DNA from: Sandaracinobacteroides saxicola
GTDB lineage: Bacteria > Pseudomonadota > Alphaproteobacteria > Sphingomonadales > Sphingomonadaceae
Reading direction: 5' to 3'
Length of the DNA stretch: 64,000 nt
Assembly (NCBI RefSeq): GCF_014117445.1
Contig: NZ_CP059851.1
Location: 1-64,000 of the forward strand
Of this stretch, positions 36,494 through 44,621 are shown piece by piece (position 1 is the stretch's first letter; each line of letters opens with the position of its first letter). The position numbers and the translations under genes were made by a program. The notes beneath the pieces are model-generated. The model was not told where the DNA came from, did not search any database, and saw only the letters and a program-made list of their open reading frames with translations.

Positions 36494-37283
36494 GGGTCAG
36501 GCTTTCGGTTGCGGGTTCGGCGGCGGCTTCCCTGGCGCGGCTGCGCTCGGTGAACCAGATGCCGATCAGGCTGAGTTCGTAGAGGATCATCAGCGGAATG
36601 GCGAGCATCAGCTGGCTGAGCACATCGGGCGGGGTGAGGACGGCGGCGACCACGAACGCCGCGACGATGGCGTAGCGGCGGCCGGCGACCAGCTGCGCGC
36701 GGGTGACGATGCCGGCGCGTTCCAACAGCATGAGGAGGACGGGGAGCAGGAAGGAGATGCCGAAGGCGAAGATGAAGTGCATCACCAGGCTGAGATAATC
36801 GCCCATGGCGGGCAGCGCTTCCTGTTTGAAGCCCTCGCCGATGCCGATGTTCTGGAAGGAGAGGAAGAAGCGGAAGGCGGTGGGCATCACGACATAATAG
36901 GCGAGCGCCGCGCCGGCGGTGAACAGGATGGGCGTGGCGAACAGGAAGGGCAGGAGCGCGTTCTTCTCCTTGCGGTAGAGGCCCGGCGCGACGAAGGCCC
37001 AGAGCTGGTTGGCGATCACCGGGAAGGCGATGAGGAAGGCGGCGAAGACGGCGACCTTGATCTCGACGAAGAAGGCTTCGTAGAGCTTGGTATAGATGAT
37101 GGTGCCGCCGTTGCCGCCATAGGCGCGGACCAGGGGCTGGGCGAGGAAGGCGAAGATATGCTTCGCCTGGGTGAAGGCGACGATGAAGCCGACGAGCAGC
37201 GCGGCGATCGACCAGAGCAGGCGGCGGCGCAGCTCGATCAGATGGTCGAGGAGCGGGGCCTTGGTGTCGTCGATGTCCTTCAT
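36462..37283 (-). CDS. tatC: Sec-independent protein translocase subunit TatC
   Basis: Multi-span receptor of the twin-arginine export system. The 273 residues start [25 protein letters not shown], the conserved cytoplasmic N-terminus. Six hydrophobic helices follow, with [33 protein letters not shown] and the [15 protein letters not shown] segment typical of TatC. Its ATG overlaps the tatB stop by four bases. Order tatA-tatB-tatC is as usual. Confidence 0.95.
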   Translation of the reverse strand: MKDIDDTKAPLLDHLIELRRRLLWSIAALLVGFIVAFTQAKHIFAFLAQPLVRAYGGNGGTIIYTKLYEAFFVEIKVAVFAAFLIAFPVIANQLWAFVAPGLYRKEKNALLPFLFATPILFTAGAALAYYVVMPTAFRFFLSFQNIGIGEGFKQEALPAMGDYLSLVMHFIFAFGISFLLPVLLMLLERAGIVTRAQLVAGRRYAIVAAFVVAAVLTPPDVLSQLMLAIPLMILYELSLIGIWFTERSRAREAAAEPATESLTHEADPPRPVA

Positions 37284-37645
37284 GGGCGGGGGGGTGCCTC
37301 TTCGACCGACGTCCCCACCCCCGGCCCCTCCCCTGAAGGGGAGGGGAGATGCTGTTCCTCACCCTCCCACGGCTGCGCCGCGGGCCCCTTTCTCTCCCGT
37401 TCCGCGGGAGAGGGGTTGTTCGCCATGATCGCAGCGTTCTGGGCGGCCCATTGCTTCTGCATTTCTTCCAGCTCGGCTTCGCGCATCATCGTGTCGAAGC
37501 CGCTGCGGACGTGGCGGGCCATGCCGCGGGCCTTGTTCACCCATTGGCCGACCTGGCGCAGGACGCGCGGCAGGTCCTTGGGGCCGATGACCACCAGGGC
37601 GACGATGGCGATCAGCAGCAGTTCGGAATAGCCGATGTCCAGCAT
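37280..37645 (-). CDS. tatB: Sec-independent protein translocase subunit TatB
   Basis: Single-span partner of TatC that receives Tat substrates. The N-terminal helix [35 protein letters not shown] has the family glutamate and GPKDLP hinge, then an amphipathic helix. The last ~45 of the 121 residues (from [12 protein letters not shown] on) are not TatB-like: they are translation of GC-rich intergenic repeat DNA, including the 43-bp palindrome shared with 24573-24615. The repeat has thus been captured as the protein's C-terminal tail up to the tatC start. Confidence 0.93.
   Translation of the reverse strand: MLDIGYSELLLIAIVALVVIGPKDLPRVLRQVGQWVNKARGMARHVRSGFDTMMREAELEEMQKQWAAQNAAIMANNPSPAERERKGPAAQPWEGEEQHLPSPSGEGPGVGTSVEEAPPRP
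37308..37350. repeat. 43-bp GC-rich palindromic repeat, copy B (inside tatB)
   Basis: Differs by a single base from 24573-24615 and contains CCCCTCCCC-TGAA-GGGGAGGGG. It is translated on the minus strand as part of the TatB tail ([14 protein letters not shown]). It lies about 25 bp before the tatC start, so a hairpin in the mRNA could affect tatC translation. Confidence 0.85.
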
Positions 37646-37665
37646 GGACCGCGCCCGGCCGCGCG

Positions 37666-37902
37666 TCAGGCGCGCGGGACGTCTTGCGGCGTCACGGCGG
37701 GGGTCGCGGCGGGGGTGACGGGGGGCGGCGCGGCGACCTGCTGCGCGGGAGCGGGCGTCGTGTCGTCCTCCGCCATACCTTTCTTGAAGCTTTTGATGCC
37801 CTTGGCCAGGTCGCCCATGAAATCGCTCATCCGGCCCTTGCCGAACAGCAGCAGCACGATGATGGCCACGATCAGCCAATGCCAGATGCTCAAGCTACCC
37901 AT
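37666..37902 (-). CDS. tatA: Sec-independent protein translocase subunit TatA
   Basis: Pore-forming subunit of the Tat system. The 78 residues have one N-terminal TM helix ([20 protein letters not shown]), the [24 protein letters not shown] amphipathic helix typical of TatA, and a flexible Ala/Pro tail. It lies 20 bp upstream of tatB and 24 bp downstream of scpB. Confidence 0.95.
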   Translation of the reverse strand: MGSLSIWHWLIVAIIVLLLFGKGRMSDFMGDLAKGIKSFKKGMAEDDTTPAPAQQVAAPPPVTPAATPAVTPQDVPRA

Positions 37903-37926
37903 GTCATCACTCCTTTGTCCGGCGCT

Positions 37927-38499
37927 TTACCCTGCTTGGGCGACGGTTTCCAGCGGTGCGTCGGATATGGTGTCGCCGGCGAGCGCTTCCAACAGGCCGG
38001 CGGCTTTCAGCTCGGCGATGCCGGGGAGGTCGCGGCGGCTGGCGAGGCCGAAATGGGCGAGGAAGGCGGGGGTGGAGGCATATTGCAGCGGCCGGCCGGG
38101 GGTCTCCCGGCGGCCCGCGGGGCGCACCCAGCCGGCCTCCATCAGCACGTCGAGCGTGCCCTTGTTGATGGCGACGCCGCGGATGTCCTCGATCTCCGCC
38201 CGGGTGGCGGGTTCGTGGTAGGCGATGATGGCCAGCGTTTCGAGGGCGGCACGGCTGAGCTTCTTCGGTTCCTCCCGCGTGCGGCGCAGGATGTCGGCGA
38301 GGTCGGGGGCGGTCTGGAACAGCCAGCGCCCGCCGCGTTCGACGAGCTGCACGCCGCGCGCGCCATAGTGGGCGGCGAGGTCGGCGAGCGCGGCGCCAAG
38401 GTCGCCGTCACCGGCATAGCTGCGGATGTCCTCGGCGCGGAGCGGCTCGGCGGCGGCGAACAGGACGGCCTCGACGCGGCGGGTGTAGGTGTCACTCAT
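37927..38499 (-). CDS. scpB: Segregation and condensation protein ScpB
   Basis: Winged-helix (kite) subunit that bridges SMC-ScpA in chromosome condensation. The 190 residues start RRVEAVLFAAAEPLRAEDIRSY and include LSRAALETLAIIAYHEPATRAEIEDIRGV and GWVRPAGRRETPGRPLQYASTPAFLAHFGL, both hallmarks. ATG 38499 matches the family start. The usual upstream partner scpA is not here: prfB precedes it, with a repeat in between. Position before tatABC is the common alphaproteobacterial order. Confidence 0.94.
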   Translation of the reverse strand: MSDTYTRRVEAVLFAAAEPLRAEDIRSYAGDGDLGAALADLAAHYGARGVQLVERGGRWLFQTAPDLADILRRTREEPKKLSRAALETLAIIAYHEPATRAEIEDIRGVAINKGTLDVLMEAGWVRPAGRRETPGRPLQYASTPAFLAHFGLASRRDLPGIAELKAAGLLEALAGDTISDAPLETVAQAG

Positions 38500-38508
38500 C
38501 GCACAGGC

Positions 38509-38562
38509 CCCCACCCCAGCCCTCCCCACTCTACGGCGCTGGCGCGCCGTGGGGGGAGGGGG
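38509..38562. repeat. GC-rich palindromic repeat between prfB and scpB
   Basis: Opens CCCCCACCCCAGCCCTCCCC, has a GGCGCTGGCGCGCC core and closes GTGGGGGGAGGGGGA. It is of the same class as the repeats near 24.7, 26.6 and 33.7 kb. It fills the whole gap between the prfB stop and scpB start. Confidence 0.55.
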
Positions 38563-38565
38563 ATT

Positions 38566-39694
38566 TCAGTCGACATCCTCGACGTCCACTTTTTCGCCGG
38601 TCACCTTCTGGCTGAGCGCGGCGGCCATGAAGGGGTCGAGGCTGCCGTCGAGGACGCTTTGCGGGTCGGTGCTGGTGACGCCGGTGCGCAGGTCCTTTAC
38701 CAGCTGATAGGGTTGCAGCACGTAGCTGCGGATCTGGTGGCCCCAGCCGATGTCGCTCTTGGTGGCGTTGATGGCGTTGGCTTCGGCCTCGCGGCGTTGC
38801 AGTTCGGCTTCGTAGAGCCGTGCTTTCAGCATCTTCATCGCGGTGGCGCGGTTCTTGTGCTGGCTGCGCTCGGTCTGGCAGGCGACGACGATGTTGGTGG
38901 GGATGTGGGTGATGCGCACGGCGCTGTCCGTGGTGTTGACATGCTGGCCGCCGGCGCCGGACGAGCGGTAGGTGTCGATGCGCAGGTCCTTCTCGTTGAT
39001 CTCGATGTCGATGTCGTCGTCGACCTGGGGATAGACCCAGACGCTGGCGAAGCTGGTGTGGCGGCGGGCGGAGCTGTCGTAGGGGCTGATGCGCACCAGG
39101 CGGTGCACGCCGGCCTCGGTCTTGGCCCAGCCATAGGCGCCCTCGCCCTTCAGCAGCAGCGTCGCCGACTTGATGCCGGCCTGTTCGCCGCTGTGGTAGT
39201 CGATCATCTCGGCCTTGAAGCCGCGCCGTTCGCCCCAGCGCGAATACATGCGCAAGAGCATGCTGGCCCAGTCCTGTGATTCGGTGCCACCGGCGCCGCT
39301 GTTGATCTCGACATAGGTGTCGGACGCGTCGGCCTCGCCGGCCAGAAGCGCGGCGATCTTGTCGCGTTCGGCGCGTTCGGCCAGCGCGGCGAGGCTGGCG
39401 ACGGCCTCATTCTCCATCTCGCTGTCGCCCTCGGCCTCCGCCATCTCGATGAGTTCGACGGTGTCGGCGAGTTCGCGCTCGATGGCCCTGGTGGCGGTGA
39501 TCGCCTCATCCAGCCGGCGGCGTTCCTGCATCACGGCCTGCGCGGCCTTGGGATCGTTCCACAGCGTCGGGTCCTCGACGCGATTGTTCAGCTGGTCGAG
39601 ACGGCGGAGCGCGCGATCCCAGTCAAAGAAACCTCCTCAGCAGGTCGAGCGCCTGCTGGATCTTGTCGGCATGGGCTTGCGCTTCGGCGCGCAT
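38566..39694 (-). CDS. prfB: Peptide chain release factor 2, with programmed +1 frameshift
   Basis: Terminates translation at UGA and UAA. Translation starts at ATG 39694 ([23 protein letters not shown]), reaches an in-frame TGA at 39625-39623, and must shift +1 at CTT-TGA-C to continue [14 protein letters not shown]..., giving about 375 residues. The segments are 39694-39626 and 39624-38566. Domain features: [30 protein letters not shown] (RF2 codon-recognition region) and [20 protein letters not shown] (GGQ for hydrolysis). The frameshift senses RF2 level, a known autoregulatory loop. Confidence 0.96.
39622..39637 (-). promoter_or_regulatory. prfB +1 frameshift site with internal Shine-Dalgarno
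   Basis: AGGAGG (39637-39632), three bases (TTT), then CTT TGA C (39628-39622). The spacing of the internal Shine-Dalgarno to the slippery CTT codon is the same as in the E. coli prfB site. Low RF2 slows decoding of UGA and lets the ribosome slip one base forward. Confidence 0.9.
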
Positions 39695-39721
39695 GGTCGG
39701 GCTCCTTCAGTTACGACACAC

Positions 39722-40567
39722 CTATGGCCCTGCCGATGATTTAGCAACCGAATGAGACACTTTTCTCTTAACGTGGGCCTCATAACCCTTTACCATAGCG
39801 TCCACGATCATTGGAAATTCAAAAATATCGACAACCGGAATAGTTAGAAGTTCCCCATAAGGCCGCAAAAATCCCGACATGTTAAAACCTAAATAAAAGA
39901 AATTTGGATAGCATACTTCAATGTAAAACCCTTTTATTACCATAATCATTTTTACGCACTCTGGTGTAGTGTTTTGCAATTCAGCGTGAGAAAATGATAA
40001 CAATGATAAATCAACCAATGCAGGCATAAATATGAAATTTGACAGAGCAGATGGTGAAAATCCAACTTCTCCATCAAAACACCTGTCAATTAATCTGAAC
40101 ACTCTAACGTAGAATGATGATAAACAAGATAATTGACTATCTTTCAATATCGATTTCATCAAAACACTCAAATTATGACCGACTGAAAAATATTCATACA
40201 TGCCAGAATTAGATATCGCAGCGCGCCAAAACATCGATAATACGGATTTCGCAAATTTTTCATGCGCAAATTCGATATCCTTTATAATCTCTCCGTTGCA
40301 TGCTTTTTTGTCCATTTCTTTCAGCTTGTTCTGCAAAATACCATCAAATTCTTTATTGAAATATGATTCGCAATTTGCGCACAAAATTCTTGAGCCTCCG
40401 GTGTCGCTGGTTTTGCGTACACTTTTTGCCCTAGTGTCCAATACTATCATGGACCCACTATCAGATCGAGAAATGATCTTAAAAAGTCCATTGGGAATGG
40501 CATGAGAGTTGCAAAGATTCCCAATCCTGTCGCAGAATCGACACCTAGTAAGGTTTTTACCGATCAT
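39722..40567 (-). CDS. AT-rich gene for a CxxC/CxxC zinc-finger-like protein, unknown function
   Basis: The 281-residue protein starts CRFCDRIGNLCNSHAIPNGLFKII, followed ~50 residues on by CANCESYFNKEFD. The two Cys pairs plus SHAIP look like a zinc-knuckle of the HNH-like or treble-clef kind seen in proteins with a C-x2-C...SH-x-IP start; nuclease activity is not shown. The rest is helical and rich in F, I, S and K. The gene is strikingly AT-rich against prfB and the AraC gene on either side, with its own -10-like TATACT upstream, so it is probably acquired. Confidence 0.72.
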   Translation of the reverse strand: MIGKNLTRCRFCDRIGNLCNSHAIPNGLFKIISRSDSGSMIVLDTRAKSVRKTSDTGGSRILCANCESYFNKEFDGILQNKLKEMDKKACNGEIIKDIEFAHEKFAKSVLSMFWRAAISNSGMYEYFSVGHNLSVLMKSILKDSQLSCLSSFYVRVFRLIDRCFDGEVGFSPSALSNFIFMPALVDLSLLSFSHAELQNTTPECVKMIMVIKGFYIEVCYPNFFYLGFNMSGFLRPYGELLTIPVVDIFEFPMIVDAMVKGYEAHVKRKVSHSVAKSSAGP

Positions 40568-40653
40568 AAATTATGAAGTATAGCGATGTGAAAGATCGGT
40601 CAAATGCAAAGCGTAAACAATCACTATCATAGTTCGGGATAAAAGAGCAGGCT

Positions 40654-41502
40654 CTAACTCACCCGTTGCAGGTCGGGCATGCCGACCAGTTTCTGCGACT
40701 TGGCGATTTTCAGGCGGGCCATCCAGGGCGAATCCTCGTCGGTGAAGCGCGACGGGGTCATGCCGACGAAGGTCTTGAAATCGCGGATGAAGTGGGACTG
40801 GTCGTAGAAGACGCCCCCGGCCGCCGCCTCCCAGCCGCCGGCGGGTTCCAGGCCGAGGCGGACGGCGGCCTGAAGGGTGCGGTATTTGCGCGCCAGCATC
40901 TTGGGGGAGGCGCCATAGACCTTGAGCGCGAGGCGTTCGATCTGGCGGGCGGACATGCCGGTTTCGGCGATCAGGTCGTTGACGTCGGGGTTGGTGCTGT
41001 TGGCGAGCCAGGCATCGGCGGCGCGGGTGAACCAGAGCGGCGGCGGTTTGGCGCGCGAGGAGAGCAGCAGGAAGAAGGCGTCGGCGGCGGCGGCGATGGC
41101 GGCGCCATTCTCCGCCTCCAGCATGCGGTCGAGCGCGCCATAAGCGGCGGGGCCGGCGACGTCGCTGAGGTCGGTCATGCTGTCGGTCAGTTCATCGGCG
41201 CCGGCACCGACGAGCGCGGCCCAGCCGGCGGGCAGCAGGCCGACTCCGAAGATGCAGAGCGGGCCGGTGGCCTGGAAGCGCAGCGCGGTCATGGTGGGGC
41301 CGGTGAGGACGGCGCGCGGAACGGGCGCGGCGGCGCCGTTGCCGAAGGCGAATTGTCCCGTTCCGGCCACAAAAAAGCGGATTTGCGGGAGTTCCGCGCG
41401 AAGAAGGTCCGACCAGACGAGCGCGTCGGTCTCGAAAAGGTAATAGCTGCTGACCCACTGGCGCAGCGGGGCGGCTGGCGTAAAGTAGCGGACTTGCAAC
41501 AT
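40654..41502 (-). CDS. AraC-family transcriptional regulator
   Basis: A 282-residue regulator: N-terminal sensing domain (RYFTPAAPLRQWVSSYYLFETD..., FGVGLLPAGWAALVG) and a C-terminal AraC double helix-turn-helix (DVNDLIAETGMSARQIERLALKVYGASPKMLARKYRTLQAAVRL and YDQSHFIRDFKTFVGMTPSRF). The start MLQVRYF is preferred; a frame extension to 41571 has no family support and would read into the terminator-like hairpin. The ligand is unknown. Confidence 0.9.
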   Translation of the reverse strand: MLQVRYFTPAAPLRQWVSSYYLFETDALVWSDLLRAELPQIRFFVAGTGQFAFGNGAAAPVPRAVLTGPTMTALRFQATGPLCIFGVGLLPAGWAALVGAGADELTDSMTDLSDVAGPAAYGALDRMLEAENGAAIAAAADAFFLLLSSRAKPPPLWFTRAADAWLANSTNPDVNDLIAETGMSARQIERLALKVYGASPKMLARKYRTLQAAVRLGLEPAGGWEAAAGGVFYDQSHFIRDFKTFVGMTPSRFTDEDSPWMARLKIAKSQKLVGMPDLQRVS

Positions 41503-41569
41503 CGTGTTTTGCGACCCGGCCCTGTTCGGCTCTGTCGGGGAAGCTACGCCGAAACCGTTGCAATGCAAC

Positions 41570-41607
41570 AAAAAAGCGCCCCAAGGCCCGCATGGGGCCC
41601 TGGGGCG
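41570..41607 (-). terminator. Strong minus-strand intrinsic terminator without an obvious gene
   Basis: On the minus strand, a 13-bp stem with one mismatch (CGCCCCAGGGCCC / GGGCCTTGGGGCG) is followed by CTTTTTTG, a textbook Rho-independent terminator. No minus-strand protein gene lies upstream of it (pyrD runs the other way), so it may end a small RNA from the 41610-41750 gap. Confidence 0.6.
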
Positions 41608-41754
41608 TTAAAGGAGAGGTTGCCCCAGCCCTGTTCAGCGCCTTGCGGCGGCCTTCCCTGTGCCTGGCACCTCTTGGGTCGCAAGGAGAAGCTAGGCCAG
41701 TCGACGGCGCAGGTATTGGACAAATCCGACATTTCCGCTGCATAGCTGGCATGC
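41608..41754 (-). ncRNA. Candidate small RNA ending at the 41570-41607 terminator
   Basis: The gap between the AraC gene and pyrD has no protein gene but ends, on the minus strand, at a strong intrinsic terminator. The transcript would contain CU-rich single-strand candidates (CTTCTCCTTG, ACCTCTCCTTTA) of the anti-Shine-Dalgarno kind common in alphaproteobacterial sRNAs. The 5' end is unknown and no promoter is certain. Confidence 0.3.
41718..41730. promoter_or_regulatory. 13-mer shared with the oxidoreductase upstream region
   Basis: GGACAAATCCGAC is identical to 30379-30391. It lies 25 bp before pyrD and about 215 bp before the AraC gene. It may be an operator shared by a small regulon; the evidence is recurrence only. 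Confidence 0.25.
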
Positions 41755-42774
41755 ATGTTCGCCTTCCTGCGCCCGCTGATCTTCCGGCTCGATCCCGAGC
41801 GCGCGCATGGGTTGACGCTGGCGGCGCTGAAGCGGCTGCCGCTGCCGGCGGCGCCGGCGCCCGATCCGTTGCTGGAAACGCGCTTCGCCGGGCTGACGCT
41901 GCCCAGCCCGATCGGGCTGGCGGCGGGGTTCGACAAGGATGCGATGGTGTGGCGGGCGATGCTGCGGCTGGGGTTCGGCAGCGTGGAGGTGGGAAGCCTG
42001 ACGCCGCGCCCGCAGGCGGGCAACCCGCGCCCGCGCATCTTCCGGCTGGAGGAGGATGCGGCGGTCATCAACCGGCTGGGGTTCAACAATGGTGGCCTGG
42101 CGGCGGCATTGCCGCGGCTGGCGGCGCATCCCCGGCTGGGGGTGAATGTGGGCGCCAACAAGGACAGCGCGGACCGGGTGGCGGACTATGTTGCCGGCGT
42201 GCGGGCGGTGCGCGACCGCGCGGCGTGGATCACGCTGAACATCAGCAGCCCGAACACGCCGGGGTTGCGCGGGTTGCAGGGCGATGAGCTGGAGCGGCTG
42301 CTACGGGAATGCGGCGCGGCGCGGGGCGACGCGGGCCCGCCGCTGTTCCTGAAGGTGGCGCCCGACCTGGACGGGGAGCAGATCGCGCACATCGCCGACA
42401 CGGCGCTGGCCAGCACGGTGGCGGCGCTGATCGTCGGCAACACCACGCTGGCGCGGCCCGGCACGCTGCGGTCGCGGCATGCGGGCGAGGCGGGCGGCCT
42501 GTCCGGCGCGCCGCTGTTCGGGCCTTCGACGGCGATCCTGCGCGCTTTTGCCGGGCGGTTGCGGGGGCGTTTGCCGCTGGTGGGCGTGGGGGGCGTGGCG
42601 AGCGCGGAGCAGGCCTATGCCAAGATCCGCGCCGGCGCCTCGATGGTGCAGCTCTACAGCGCGATGGTCTATGAGGGGCCGGGGCTGCCGTCGCGGTTGA
42701 ACGCGGGGCTGGCGGCGCTGCTGCGGCGCGACGGGTTCGCGGGCGCGGGCGAGGCGGTGGGCGCCGACCTGTAA
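41755..42774 (+). CDS. pyrD: Dihydroorotate dehydrogenase (quinone), class 2
   Basis: Membrane-associated flavoenzyme for pyrimidine synthesis that gives electrons to ubiquinone. The 339 residues begin with the amphipathic membrane-binding helix (MFAFLRPLIFRLDPERAHGLTLAALK). Then FAGLTLPSPIGLAAGFDKDA, VGSLTPRPQAGNPRPRIFRLEEDAAVINRLGFNN, VNVGANKDS and ISSPNTPGLRGLQ, all of class 2. The C-terminal FMN-phosphate loop VGVGGVASAEQAYAKIRAGASMVQLYSAMVYEG completes it. The ATG is 25 bp past the shared 13-mer. Confidence 0.96.
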   Translation: MFAFLRPLIFRLDPERAHGLTLAALKRLPLPAAPAPDPLLETRFAGLTLPSPIGLAAGFDKDAMVWRAMLRLGFGSVEVGSLTPRPQAGNPRPRIFRLEEDAAVINRLGFNNGGLAAALPRLAAHPRLGVNVGANKDSADRVADYVAGVRAVRDRAAWITLNISSPNTPGLRGLQGDELERLLRECGAARGDAGPPLFLKVAPDLDGEQIAHIADTALASTVAALIVGNTTLARPGTLRSRHAGEAGGLSGAPLFGPSTAILRAFAGRLRGRLPLVGVGGVASAEQAYAKIRAGASMVQLYSAMVYEGPGLPSRLNAGLAALLRRDGFAGAGEAVGADL

Positions 42775-42836
42775 TCGGTGACAGGGGTGCAACATTTGCG
42801 GTTGAGCGGGCCTGTGCCCTCCCCTATGCGCGGGTG

Positions 42837-44621
42837 ATGAACATTGCGCGCGTTGCCCTGTTGGCCCTGCTGAGCGCGGGTGCGGGCAGCGCGTCGCTGG
42901 CGCAGGTGGCGGCGCCGCCTGCCGCGACATCATCGCTGTTCGAGGCGGCGAGCAACCGCAAGCCGGCAGAAACGGTGGCGAGCGGGCCGGGCGTGGTGAG
43001 TTCGGCCGATGTGCGGGCGTCCGAGGCCGGCGCGGCCATGCTGCGGCGCGGCGGCAGCGCGGCGGATGCGGCGGCGGCGACGGCGATCGCGCTGACGGTA
43101 GTGGAGCCGCAGTCGAGCGGGCTGGGCGGCGGGGCGTTCGTGCTGACGCATGAGGCGAAGGGCGGGCGCGTGACGGCGCTGGACGGGCGGGAAACGGCGC
43201 CGGCGGGCGCGACGCCGGAGCGTTTTCTGGGGCCTGATGGCAAGCCGCTGCCGTTCCGGGAGGCGGTGGTGTCGGGGCGCTCGGTAGGGGTTCCGGGTCT
43301 GGTGGCGGTGCTGGCGGAATTGCATGCGCGGCAGGGGCGGCTGCCCTGGGCGATGCTGTTCGAGCCGGCGATCGCGCTGGCGGCGGATGGCATCGTGGTG
43401 ACGCCGCGGCTGGCGCGGATCATCGCGGCGCGGCGGGAGGTGCTGGCGGCGTCCGGCGCGGCGGCGGTGTTCCTAAACGCCGATGGCACGCCGAAGAAGG
43501 CGGGCGACCGCATCGTGCAGCCGGCGCTGGCGGCGACGCTGCGGGCGGTGGCGGCGGGTGGCCCGGCGGCTTTCTATGGCGGCGAGGTGGGCGCGGCGAT
43601 CAGTGCGGCGGTGGCGGCGGCGCCGCGTGGACCGAACAGCCTGACGGCGGCTGACCTGTCCGGCTATCGCGTGGTGCAGCGGACGCCCCTGTGCTTTCCC
43701 TATCGCCAGTGGCGCGTCTGTTCGATGCCGCCGCCGTCCGCGGGCGGCTATGCGCTGGCGCAGATGCTGGCGGTGATGGCGCGGCATGATGTGGCGAAGC
43801 TGGGGCGCGACAATGCGCTGAGCTGGCATTTGTTCGCGGAAGCCGGCCGGCTGGCGCAGGCCGACCGCGCCGCCTGGGGCGCCGATCCGGGGTTTGCGCC
43901 CGTGCCGGTGGATGGGCTGACCGATCCCGCCTATCTGGCGGCGCGTGCCGCGCTGGTGCGGCCGGAGCGGGCGATGCCGGCGGTGGCGTCGGGCCATCCG
44001 CCGGGGGCGCCGGCGGCGCCGGCCCAGGTGGCCGGCGGCGGCAGCGGCACCAGCCATGTCTCGGCGGCGGATGCGGCGGGCAATGTCGTCTCGCTGACCT
44101 CCACCATCGAGAGCATCTTTGGCAGCGGGCAGGTGGCGGCGGGGTTTTTCCTGAACAATGAGCTGACCGATTTCGACCTGGCGCCGGTGCGCGCCGACGG
44201 CCGGCCGGCGCCCAACCGGGTCGAGCCGGGGAAGCGGCCGCGCAGCTCGATGACGCCGGTGCTGCTCTATGGCCCGGACGGCCGGCTGGTGGCGGCGATC
44301 GGTGCGGCGGGGGGCGCGACGATCATTCCGCAGGTGGCGAAGACCATCATCGGCATCGTCGACTGGAAGCTGCCGGTGGAGGAGGCGATCGCGCTGCCGA
44401 TGCTGTTCGCGACGCCGGAGCGGGTGGCGGTGGAGCGCGGCAGCCGGCTGGAGCCGATGCTGGCCACGCTGAAGGCGCTGGGGCATAATGCGGTGGCGGC
44501 GGACCTGCCGACCAAGACCAACGCGCTGGTGCGCGATGGGAGCGGATGGCGCGGCGCGGGGGATGCGCGCAGCGAGGGGCAGGCGGTGGCCGCGAGGGGA
44601 CGGGTCAGGGAGACACGATGA
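42837..44621 (+). CDS. ggt: Gamma-glutamyltransferase (periplasmic)
   Basis: Exported Ntn hydrolase that splits glutathione and other gamma-glutamyl compounds. A signal peptide (NIARVALLALLSAGAGSASLA) is followed by VVSSADVRASEAGAAMLRRGGSAADAAAATAIALTVVEPQSSGLGGGAFVLTH and the maturation region GTSHVSAADAAGNVVSLTSTIES, where the Thr nucleophile begins the small subunit. PRSSMTPVLL and GAAGGATIIPQV follow. At 594 residues it is normal length. ATG 42837 is chosen over the GTG three bases earlier. Its TGA overlaps the next gene's ATG. Confidence 0.94.
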   Translation: MNIARVALLALLSAGAGSASLAQVAAPPAATSSLFEAASNRKPAETVASGPGVVSSADVRASEAGAAMLRRGGSAADAAAATAIALTVVEPQSSGLGGGAFVLTHEAKGGRVTALDGRETAPAGATPERFLGPDGKPLPFREAVVSGRSVGVPGLVAVLAELHARQGRLPWAMLFEPAIALAADGIVVTPRLARIIAARREVLAASGAAAVFLNADGTPKKAGDRIVQPALAATLRAVAAGGPAAFYGGEVGAAISAAVAAAPRGPNSLTAADLSGYRVVQRTPLCFPYRQWRVCSMPPPSAGGYALAQMLAVMARHDVAKLGRDNALSWHLFAEAGRLAQADRAAWGADPGFAPVPVDGLTDPAYLAARAALVRPERAMPAVASGHPPGAPAAPAQVAGGGSGTSHVSAADAAGNVVSLTSTIESIFGSGQVAAGFFLNNELTDFDLAPVRADGRPAPNRVEPGKRPRSSMTPVLLYGPDGRLVAAIGAAGGATIIPQVAKTIIGIVDWKLPVEEAIALPMLFATPERVAVERGSRLEPMLATLKALGHNAVAADLPTKTNALVRDGSGWRGAGDARSEGQAVAARGRVRETR

